Shown: one piece after another, positions 18,065 through 25,312 of the stretch
How positions within the stretch are numbered: the first letter of the stretch is position 1
Layout of the letters: each line of letters opens with the position of its first letter
NCBI GenBank assembly: GCA_041583135.1
Contig: JBFHGJ010000020.1
Location: forward strand, 1-63,327
Direction of reading: 5' to 3'
Origin: JABSOG01 sp041583135
Lineage (GTDB): Bacteria > Pseudomonadota > Gammaproteobacteria > Enterobacterales > Alteromonadaceae
DNA: 63,327 nucleotides
Translations under genes and position numbers: made by a program
Notes under the pieces: generated by a model
What the model was told of the DNA's origin: nothing
The model's database searches: none
Seen by the model: only the letters and a program-made list of their open reading frames with translations

Positions 18065-20248
18065 TCAACTCTCCTTTAGTGGGATTGTAACAATGACTTC
18101 AACGCCGCTGGCATCGTTTTCTTGCCAGTTTTGCGCGGTGATCTTACCTTGATGAAATTCGGCAATGAGCCTGGCGATATACAGACCAATCCCCAAGTGA
18201 GGTTGCTTTTGTTGTACCTGAGGGCGAAGGGATATCATCGAATCGAAGATGCGGTCTTTCATTTGCTCTGGCAGTGCGGGTCCTGTGTTGCGTATGCTAA
18301 ACCTAGCATGGTTTTTGTCTTGCTCGGCGCTGATCACAATGGCTGTCGATGGGCTGGAGAATTCCACCGCATTGGTGATCAATTTGTCCATCAGTTGAGC
18401 GATATGTTCAGGGGCGCCATCAATCAAAACCGGCGGTTGCGGCATATTCAGCTCAAACTGGGCATCGGGGTAGGCAAAGCGATACCCTTCGACGCAGCCT
18501 TTGAGTACATCGAGCAAGTCAAAGGTTTCTTTGTCGGCACTTTGCAGAGTTTGCTCAAGCCTTGTCGCCTCGCTCATATTGGTGATCAGCTTGTTGAGCC
18601 GGGTGATGCCTTCTTGCGCTCGTGCCATATACACTTTGGCATCGTCGTTTAACGGCTGCATGGCGAGGTTTTCCAGCGATGAGCGTACCACGGCAACCGG
18701 GGTTCGTAACTCGTGGGAAAGCCTCGAAGACATGTTTTCGAGATAATGGGTGTATTGGCCTAAGCGCGAAACGATGCTGGCGAAGCTGCGAGAGAGGTCA
18801 CCGATTTCGTCACGGGTACTGGAGGTGCGAATTTCGCGGCGAATTTTGCCGTGCTCATCGATGGCCTGTTCGGTTTCGTTACGCAGTTTGCGAATGCGGC
18901 TAGAGATCCGCGAGGCGAATAAAAACAGCGCCAAAGTGCCTAACGACATCACTGCTAAAATGATATTAAACAGTTTCTCCAATGCTTTATTTCGTAACGA
19001 CTTGATGCCGTTGGTGGTTTCTTCTGCGATGACCGCGCCCATAACCTTGTTGTCTATCCAGATGGGGTAGGCAGCAGAGAGGATCACTGCGCGTTTATCT
19101 GGGGTCAGTCGCCATTGTGAGCTGGGGCTACCGGCGAGCGCTTTGGAGATGTGCTCGCCTTCTAAATTGGCGGCGTCAAATAGCTCATCGACAAAGTCGT
19201 CTGTCGGTCTGGTCAGCACTTTGTAATAGAGTGGTAGCAGTAGTTTTTTTTCTAACTGATCGAACAGACCATCTTCTTTGCCGCCTTCTTCGGGGAGATC
19301 CCAAATACTGTTGCTGGCGCGAATGTCACCGGTTTGTGCCAATACCCGTTGATGTTGGTCCACCACCCATAAACGATTGCTGGAATGGCCCATACCTTTG
19401 ATGATGCGTTCAATTTCAGGGGAAGGTACCAATACCGTTCCGAGGTCGTTGAAATCGCTGATATCCGAGGTGCCTATGGTGTAACCTCTGACTCGGGCGC
19501 CGCTGTCATCAACATCTGTAATGGCAAAGCCTATCTTGCTACCGAGCATCGCAAGCGGAATGCGCAGCTCGATATTGTAGCCTTTGTCTGTCTCCATCCA
19601 TTTTCCCTGCATTTTAGGCTCAGGCTTGGCCAGTAACGGGTTGTCTGAACGCTCATTGAGCAGGTAGCTGTCTAACCAACCGGCTTCGCGGTTGGAGATC
19701 ACATAGTGGCGGAACTGCGCGTCTGGACCGATTAGGCCAATGCGTAGATGATCATTGGCTGTCAGTCTTAGCGAGTTTTGTGCACGGTAAATCACCTTGT
19801 CGTCGGTGACCTCAAAAAACGCATAAAGATAGTTGTCAAATTTACCGACCATGTGTTTAAAGCTTAAGCTTTGCGGGGTGTAATTGGAGGTGTCGGTATC
19901 TTCACGGGTGATCAGATGCTCCTTGGCGTAGCTCAGTACGTGGGCTGAGTATTTTTCCCAGTCATAGAGTCTGCCGTCAAGCAGGATTGGCTCATCGATA
20001 GGGTAGGCGTATAGGTCGCGGCCTTTGACCACTGTGTCTAAAAAGCTGGCTTGGTAGTCAAACAACTTGGGGCGTTCATGCAACGCTGTCGCTAATGCTC
20101 TGGCGGTGCCGATGAGGGTTCTTTCCTGACCTTGGCGCAAATATTTTTCCATCTCCCATACATACTTGTAACCCAGCCAAGGGATGGCAAACAAAAAGCC
20201 CGACAGTAATACCAGCTTGGCTCTAAGACCAAAAGGAAGGGTAAACAT
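18065..20248 (-). CDS. pdsS: Sortase-system histidine kinase PdsS
   Basis: The 727-residue sensor kinase belongs to the proteobacterial dedicated sortase system. It has a membrane helix at about 11-27, a large periplasmic region that includes a carbohydrate-binding CBM9-like section (about 120-260), a second membrane helix near 435, HAMP, HisKA with SHELRTPVAVVRSS (His about 511) and a C-terminal ATPase domain (LITNAVEFSS). The ATG at 20248 is preferred to the TTG one codon earlier. It lies 8 bp after the response regulator gene. The signal sensed is unknown; the CBM9-like part suggests a sugar or wall fragment. Confidence 0.9.
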   Translation of the reverse strand: MFTLPFGLRAKLVLLSGFLFAIPWLGYKYVWEMEKYLRQGQERTLIGTARALATALHERPKLFDYQASFLDTVVKGRDLYAYPIDEPILLDGRLYDWEKYSAHVLSYAKEHLITREDTDTSNYTPQSLSFKHMVGKFDNYLYAFFEVTDDKVIYRAQNSLRLTANDHLRIGLIGPDAQFRHYVISNREAGWLDSYLLNERSDNPLLAKPEPKMQGKWMETDKGYNIELRIPLAMLGSKIGFAITDVDDSGARVRGYTIGTSDISDFNDLGTVLVPSPEIERIIKGMGHSSNRLWVVDQHQRVLAQTGDIRASNSIWDLPEEGGKEDGLFDQLEKKLLLPLYYKVLTRPTDDFVDELFDAANLEGEHISKALAGSPSSQWRLTPDKRAVILSAAYPIWIDNKVMGAVIAEETTNGIKSLRNKALEKLFNIILAVMSLGTLALFLFASRISSRIRKLRNETEQAIDEHGKIRREIRTSSTRDEIGDLSRSFASIVSRLGQYTHYLENMSSRLSHELRTPVAVVRSSLENLAMQPLNDDAKVYMARAQEGITRLNKLITNMSEATRLEQTLQSADKETFDLLDVLKGCVEGYRFAYPDAQFELNMPQPPVLIDGAPEHIAQLMDKLITNAVEFSSPSTAIVISAEQDKNHARFSIRNTGPALPEQMKDRIFDSMISLRPQVQQKQPHLGIGLYIARLIAEFHQGKITAQNWQENDASGVEVIVTIPLKES

Positions 20249-20256
20249 CAAATACC

Positions 20257-20946
20257 TTAACCGTTCCAGCGGTAACCCATGCCGTAGACGGTGTCTATGC
20301 AGCTAAACTCGGGGTCGGCCTGAACAAACTTTTTGCGAATACGCTTGATGTGGGAGGTGATGGTACTGTCATCGACCACAATGTTGGCATCTTGCATCAG
20401 TTGTTCACGGCTTTTGACATGACCTGCGTATCTGGCCATGGAATACACCATCCAAAACTCGGTTACGGTGATCTCAATTTGGCTTTCGCCCCAATGAATG
20501 GTCATGCGGTTGGTGTCGATGGTCAATTTGCCACATTTGAGCAAGCTCTCTGGTGTACTGGGCTTGTCCATCACATCAAGGCGGCGAAACAGTGCCGCGA
20601 TGCGCGCGGTTAAATGGGGTAGGCTGATGTCTTTGGTGAGGTAATCGTCAGCGCCCATTCTCAGGCCGCATACGGTGTCAAAATCGTTATCGCGAGCGGT
20701 CAAAAAGATGATAGGTAAGGTGGCCGACATTGCCCTGAGCGATTGACATAGGCTAAAGCCACCGTCGATTTCATCTTCAAGACCGATATCGATGATAGCC
20801 AAATCGGGCAAGCGGTTGGCGAAGGCCGTCATCGCCTGTGGGCGATTGGCAAAAGTTGAAACCTCATATCCTTGTTTGCGCAGCACGTCGGCATAGTTTT
20901 CTCGAATGGCCGCTTCATCTTCTACGATGGCAATGTTTCTGCTCAT
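20257..20946 (-). CDS. pdsR: Sortase-system response regulator PdsR
   Basis: This 229-residue OmpR/PhoB-type regulator has a receiver domain with the phospho-acceptor Asp53 (LAIIDIGLED) and the TAR and LTKD switch motifs, followed by a winged-helix DNA-binding domain. It is cotranscribed with pdsS and divergent from pdsO. Direct TTGCCAYA repeats in the intergenic region are candidate binding sites. Confidence 0.92.
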   Translation of the reverse strand: MSRNIAIVEDEAAIRENYADVLRKQGYEVSTFANRPQAMTAFANRLPDLAIIDIGLEDEIDGGFSLCQSLRAMSATLPIIFLTARDNDFDTVCGLRMGADDYLTKDISLPHLTARIAALFRRLDVMDKPSTPESLLKCGKLTIDTNRMTIHWGESQIEITVTEFWMVYSMARYAGHVKSREQLMQDANIVVDDSTITSHIKRIRKKFVQADPEFSCIDTVYGMGYRWNG

Positions 20947-21023
20947 ATTGTCGCTTTTTACAAATCAGTTGGTTGCCCACAGCGTAACAGCAAAGTCGGC
21001 GTTTGATAAGCGCTTGGATGAAA

Positions 21024-21060
21024 TTGCCATATTGTTGCCACAATTCATTTTTTTGCCACA
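21024..21060. promoter_or_regulatory. Candidate PdsR direct-repeat sites
   Basis: TTGCCATA at 21024, TTGCCACA at 21035 and TTGCCACA at 21053 are direct repeats between the divergent pdsR and pdsO genes, with start-to-start spacings of 11 and 18 bp. An 11-bp period is typical of OmpR/PhoB-type tandem sites. That PdsR binds them is inference. Confidence 0.45.
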
Positions 21061-21133
21061 TTTTATCCCGGCATTGCCGTTTTTGCTCCCCGGTATTTCC
21101 AGTAATGAGGGTTTTAATTAACTCATCGACAAC

Positions 21134-21157
21134 GCAGCAAGCAAAGCAGCTTGCTGC
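21134..21157 (+). other. Hairpin in the pdsO leader
   Basis: A perfect 9-bp stem GCAGCAAGC/GCTTGCTGC with a 6-base loop lies 30 bp upstream of the pdsO start. No T-run follows, so it is not a clear terminator; it may affect mRNA stability or translation. Confidence 0.5.
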
Positions 21158-21187
21158 CTTTACAGACAAACAAGTGGGATAACAATC

Positions 21188-21967
21188 ATGAAAGCCAAAA
21201 TTATCGCAACCGCATTGACCTTATCATTGGCTGCTACCTCTGCCAATGCCGCCAGCCAGCAAACCGATGCCAGTGTTTGGGGTAAGTATGAAGAACAAAA
21301 TGTCGGCACCGGCCTTGGGGTCTTATTCGGTGCTGTTGTGGCAGGGCCATTTGGGGCCATCGTTGCCGGTTATGTTGGTAACACCATTGGTAAAGCCGAA
21401 GGTGAAGAAAATGAAATTGAACACTTGAGTGTGACGGTTGAGAAGACTCAAGAGCAGCTGGCCCAAGCGACCGAGCAAAATGCCCAGCGCGATGCCGAAC
21501 TGGTATTGGCCAAACAGAAGTTGCAGGCATTGGAGCAGCAATACGCCCAACGTCAGATGGACTATGAAAAGCAAATGTCGGCGATGCACAGTCGCACGGC
21601 ATTAGAAAACGCCTTGGCGGTATCGATGCAGTTTAGAACCGGCTCTGACACCATTGAGCCGATTTATCAGCAACAGCTGATTGAGCTGGCGCAGATCATG
21701 AAAAACATGCAGCAATACAGCTTGGATTTATCCGGCTTTGCCGACCGCCAAGGGGAAGAAAGCTATAACTACACGCTATCACGTAAAAGAGCTGAGGCGG
21801 TGAAGAACTTTTTAGTCAGTCAAGGCATCGACGCGACGCGCATTACCACTAAAGCCTTTGGTGAAACTCAGCCTCTACATGCCGAGCAATCATTACAAAC
21901 CGACTTTTTCGACCGCCGCGTGCTCATCAAACTTGCACCAAGCGATACCGCAATGGCGAAAAACTAA
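21188..21967 (+). CDS. pdsO: Sortase-associated OmpA-like protein PdsO
   Basis: The 259-residue protein has a signal peptide (cut near ANAA), a glycine-rich membrane-like hairpin at about 40-75 (AGPFGAIVAGYVG), a Gln-rich coiled coil at about 80-135, and a C-terminal OmpA-type peptidoglycan-binding domain with SRKRAEAVKNFLVSQG. It matches the PdsO family, which accompanies dedicated sortases in marine proteobacteria. It would sit in the envelope and hold the wall. The sortase target gene follows after 116 bp containing a long inverted repeat. Confidence 0.9.
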   Translation: MKAKIIATALTLSLAATSANAASQQTDASVWGKYEEQNVGTGLGVLFGAVVAGPFGAIVAGYVGNTIGKAEGEENEIEHLSVTVEKTQEQLAQATEQNAQRDAELVLAKQKLQALEQQYAQRQMDYEKQMSAMHSRTALENALAVSMQFRTGSDTIEPIYQQQLIELAQIMKNMQQYSLDLSGFADRQGEESYNYTLSRKRAEAVKNFLVSQGIDATRITTKAFGETQPLHAEQSLQTDFFDRRVLIKLAPSDTAMAKN

Positions 21968-21973
21968 TTGGAC

Positions 21974-22021
21974 TTAGGCGGGCGCTTCACTGTGCGCTAG
22001 ATATTCCCCGCGCCCGCCTAA
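21974..22021 (+). repeat. 12-bp inverted repeat between pdsO and the sortase target gene
   Basis: The arms TTAGGCGGGCGC (21974-21985) and GCGCCCGCCTAA (22010-22021) are perfectly complementary around a 24-base loop. No T-run follows. It could be a processing or stability element that sets different levels for PdsO and the target. Confidence 0.6.
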
Positions 22022-22083
22022 CCAATACTGAATCTGGAACCCGACCAACCTACAAAACATTAAGATCAAAAAGGAGGCTAAAC

Positions 22084-24081
22084 ATGAAGCGCGCCACCAA
22101 AGTTATCCTATTAATGCTGGTGGCGCTTTCGCCACACATGGCAAGCGCAATGTACACCGTAGCGCCATACAGTTCGAGCCAAGGTCAATTGGTCTATCAG
22201 TCGATTGACAAGCCGGGCGAATATCTCAAAGCACCAACCCTTAACTCAGATGTCAACATCCATATCACCGGCATAGTGGCACGGGTTAAGGTGACTCAAA
22301 CCTTTACCAACCCCACGAGCGAATGGCTCAATGGTCTTTACGTTTTCCCTTTACCTGAACTTGCCGCAGTCGATCACTTGCAAATGCGCATTGGGCAGCG
22401 GCTAATCGAAGGGCAAATTCAAGTTAAAGAGAAAGCGAGACAAATATTTGCTCAGGCCAAAAAGGCGGGCAAAAAAGCCAGCTTGGTCGAACAGCGACAA
22501 GGCAACCTGTTTACTAATCAACTGGCCAATATTGGTCCCGGCGAAACCGTAGTGGTCAGTATTGAGTATCAACAGAGTGTCGATTATGACCAAGGCCAAT
22601 TCAGTATCCGCTTTCCTATGGTTGCAGCGCCAAGATATACCCCGCCAAGTGATGGCAACCGTGTGCAATCCGTGCCTGTTGAAATTGCGCTAAAGCCCGA
22701 CGATAGCCAAGACCCTCATCAGGTCAGCCTATCTGTAATGTTACAAAGCGGTATGGCTTTAAGCCATGTGCGCAGTGATTTTCATCCCATTCGCGTCAAT
22801 GAGCTCAATAGTGAGCAATATCAAGTGACCTTAGAGAGCAATCAGGTATTGGCCAATCGTGATTTTGTCCTGCGTTGGCGACCGAACAATATCGATAGCG
22901 TGCAAGCGGCATTGTTTACGCAAGACGTTGACGACGAGCGTTATGCTTTGCTGATGGTTATACCGCCACTAGCGGCTTTGACGCCTGATCAAGTTTTGGC
23001 AAAAGAAGTGATTTTTGTCATTGATACGTCGGGTTCTATGTATGGTGAGTCTATCGCTCAAGCGAAACAAGCGCTGTTACAGGGCCTCGATATGCTTGGC
23101 GACGACGACAAGTTCAATGTGATCGAATTCAACAGTGATGCCAGCGCTTTGTTTGCCTCGGCTATGACGGCGAGTACAGAGAACATTGCCTATGCCAAAA
23201 ACCAAATCAGTCGCCTGCAAGCCGAAGGCGGCACCAATATTGAATTAGCCTTAGATAAATCACTTACCCCGGTATCCGAAGATGGCCTGCTAAGACAGGT
23301 GGTGTTTATCACCGATGGTGGGGTCAGCAATGAAGAAGCACTTTTTGGCAAAATCCGTAATACGCTCGGTGAGAGTCGTTTGTTCACCGTGGGTATAGGC
23401 TCTGCGCCCAACAGTCGTTTTATGCGGGGGGCAGCGACGTTGGGCCGCGGAACCTTTACTTATATTGGCGCGCCAAACCAGGTGGGTGAACAAATGAGTG
23501 CACTGTTTCGCAAGTTGCAAAACCCGGTGCTTAGGGATGTAACCATTCGGGCCGGTGATGATAGCAGTCTTAGTCATCTTGATTTTTGGCCGAACCCAGT
23601 GCGTGACCTCTATCTTGGCGAACCTTTGATGGTCAGTCTTAAACTGCCGCAAAACACCCAAAACTTAAGCGTGCAAGGTCAACTGGCCGGCAGTGATTGG
23701 TATTTGGATCTGCCGGTCGATAGCAACAACAAGGCAAAGGGCCTCGATGTGTTGTGGGCGCGCAATAAAATTCGCTCCCTTAACGATGCGGCGCTTAACC
23801 CAATACTACGTAAACAACTTGAAAGCCAAATTGCCGAACTGGGCATGCAATATCATTTGGTGACGCGATTTACCAGTTTGGTGGCAGTAGATGTAACGCC
23901 GACAAGACCTGAAGGACAGGCAAACTATGACAAAACCATTGCCAACCACCGGCCAGCAGGTATGCCGCATGGTCAGCTACCCCAAGGTGCGACGTCGGCA
24001 CAATTGCAGTTGCTGAGCGGTTTATTGTTACTGGTACTATGCCTGATGATGCGATGCTATTGTACGAAGGATAGCGTATGA
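22084..24081 (+). CDS. Marine proteobacterial sortase target protein (VIT-VWA)
   Basis: The 665-residue substrate of the dedicated sortase has a signal peptide (ending near ASA), an N-terminal VIT domain (about 30-160), and a von Willebrand A domain whose metal-binding motif DTSGS begins at residue 314. The C-terminal sorting signal consists of LPQGA at about 632-636, a hydrophobic stretch LLSGLLLLVLCLMM and a tail with Arg and Lys. The architecture resembles inter-alpha-trypsin inhibitor heavy chains and suggests adhesion. A strong AAGGAGG site precedes the ATG, and the stop overlaps the start of the sortase gene. Confidence 0.93.
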   Translation: MKRATKVILLMLVALSPHMASAMYTVAPYSSSQGQLVYQSIDKPGEYLKAPTLNSDVNIHITGIVARVKVTQTFTNPTSEWLNGLYVFPLPELAAVDHLQMRIGQRLIEGQIQVKEKARQIFAQAKKAGKKASLVEQRQGNLFTNQLANIGPGETVVVSIEYQQSVDYDQGQFSIRFPMVAAPRYTPPSDGNRVQSVPVEIALKPDDSQDPHQVSLSVMLQSGMALSHVRSDFHPIRVNELNSEQYQVTLESNQVLANRDFVLRWRPNNIDSVQAALFTQDVDDERYALLMVIPPLAALTPDQVLAKEVIFVIDTSGSMYGESIAQAKQALLQGLDMLGDDDKFNVIEFNSDASALFASAMTASTENIAYAKNQISRLQAEGGTNIELALDKSLTPVSEDGLLRQVVFITDGGVSNEEALFGKIRNTLGESRLFTVGIGSAPNSRFMRGAATLGRGTFTYIGAPNQVGEQMSALFRKLQNPVLRDVTIRAGDDSSLSHLDFWPNPVRDLYLGEPLMVSLKLPQNTQNLSVQGQLAGSDWYLDLPVDSNNKAKGLDVLWARNKIRSLNDAALNPILRKQLESQIAELGMQYHLVTRFTSLVAVDVTPTRPEGQANYDKTIANHRPAGMPHGQLPQGATSAQLQLLSGLLLLVLCLMMRCYCTKDSV

Positions 24082-24641
24082 AAACCGTTATCACCGCCGT
24101 ATTATTGCTGCTCAGCCTGTGGCAGATTGGTTCAGGTAGTTATATATACTTAAAAGCGGTTGCTGCCCAGTTGCTGATTAAACAGGCTTGGCAGCAAACG
24201 CTCGCGGGGGAGCGTGCCGTCAAGCCTTGGTCATGGGCCGATACGTGGCCGGTTTCGCGATTGCTTGTGCCAAAACTTAATGTTGACTTGTATGTGCTCC
24301 AAGGCAGCGCCGGCAGAACCTTGGCCTTTGGCCCCGGGCATATGGTCAACACACCACTGCCTGGAGAAGATGGCAATAGTGTCATTGGTGGTCACCGTGA
24401 TACCCACTTTCGCTTTTTGCAGGATTTGGCCATTGGCGATAAGATCATGGTGCAAACCTCCAGTGGGGAACAGATTGAGTATGAGGTCAGCGACCGAAGT
24501 ATTGTTGATCAGCAAAACACCGATGTGTTGCTCAATGAGGACAATCGATTGACTTTGGTTACCTGTTATCCCTTTGACGCCATTGTACCGGGCGGACCGC
24601 TGCGCTTTGTGGTGGCGGCCAAGGCAGTAAATGTCATATGA
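24078..24641 (+). CDS. Class GN sortase
   Basis: This 187-residue sortase of Gram-negative bacteria has one N-terminal membrane helix (about 5-28) and the complete catalytic triad: His106 (GGHRDTH), Cys163 (LTLVTCYPF) and Arg176 (GGPLRFVV). It should cut the VIT/VWA protein at its LPQGA signal and attach it covalently to an unknown acceptor in the envelope. It overlaps its substrate gene by four bases (ATGA), the usual one-sortase one-substrate arrangement. Confidence 0.93.
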   Translation: MKTVITAVLLLLSLWQIGSGSYIYLKAVAAQLLIKQAWQQTLAGERAVKPWSWADTWPVSRLLVPKLNVDLYVLQGSAGRTLAFGPGHMVNTPLPGEDGNSVIGGHRDTHFRFLQDLAIGDKIMVQTSSGEQIEYEVSDRSIVDQQNTDVLLNEDNRLTLVTCYPFDAIVPGGPLRFVVAAKAVNVI

Positions 24642-24665
24642 TTAGGCAATGTTTTTAGGCTTTGG

Positions 24666-25292
24666 TTGAGACAATTGCATATTACAGAATTTCTTCACTG
24701 GTTTGATTTGCTAGGCGTGGCGGTGTTTGCCATCTCTGGCACTTTGATGGCATATCGCAAACAGCTTGATGGCTTTGGGGTGATAGTGTTGGCGTCGGTC
24801 ACCGCGATAGGCGGTGGTACGGTAAGAGATGTGACGCTGGATATACCGGTTTTTTGGGTGGCGGACCAAAGTTTTTTAATTGCGATTTTAATCACCGCGT
24901 TTTTAACCATTTTGTGGTTGCGCGTTCATCCTGATATTCCAAGAAAAGCTTTGTTGTTGGCCGATGCCATCGGTTTGTCGTTTGTGGTGGTGATGGCGAC
25001 GCAAAAAGCATTGACCCACGGCACATCTGATTTGATAGCCGTCGTGATGGGCACCATTACCGGCGCTTTTGGTGGGCTAATTCGCGATGTGATGTGCAAC
25101 GAGATACCACTGGTGCTGCGTGGCGAACTCTATGCCACGGCAGCGGTTATCGGTGGTTTTACCTACACCCAAATATTGGGTTTGGGTATTGAAACCTACA
25201 CCGCGATGACCATCGCAATGTTGGTCACCTTGGTGTGTCGTTTGGCGGCCATTAAATGGGATTTACACTTCCCGGTATTTAAAGCCAGATAA
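24666..25292 (+). CDS. Trimeric intracellular cation channel (TRIC, UPF0126) family protein
   Basis: The 208-residue protein has about seven membrane helices and two related halves with the conserved GGGTVRDV and GGLIRDV motifs, as in bacterial TRIC/YicG proteins that form potassium-permeable trimers. The frame begins with TTG at 24666; a second TTG three codons later is equally possible and no ATG fits. It follows the sortase gene by 24 bp and could share its transcript, but related genomes carry it elsewhere, so this is probably chance. Confidence 0.85.
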   Translation: MRQLHITEFLHWFDLLGVAVFAISGTLMAYRKQLDGFGVIVLASVTAIGGGTVRDVTLDIPVFWVADQSFLIAILITAFLTILWLRVHPDIPRKALLLADAIGLSFVVVMATQKALTHGTSDLIAVVMGTITGAFGGLIRDVMCNEIPLVLRGELYATAAVIGGFTYTQILGLGIETYTAMTIAMLVTLVCRLAAIKWDLHFPVFKAR

Positions 25293-25312
25293 CGGCGTCA
25301 GCTTATTCAATG

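Noticed and set aside
18122..19636. Plus-strand frames opposite pdsS
   Set aside because: They are shadows of a well-supported histidine kinase and lack start signals.
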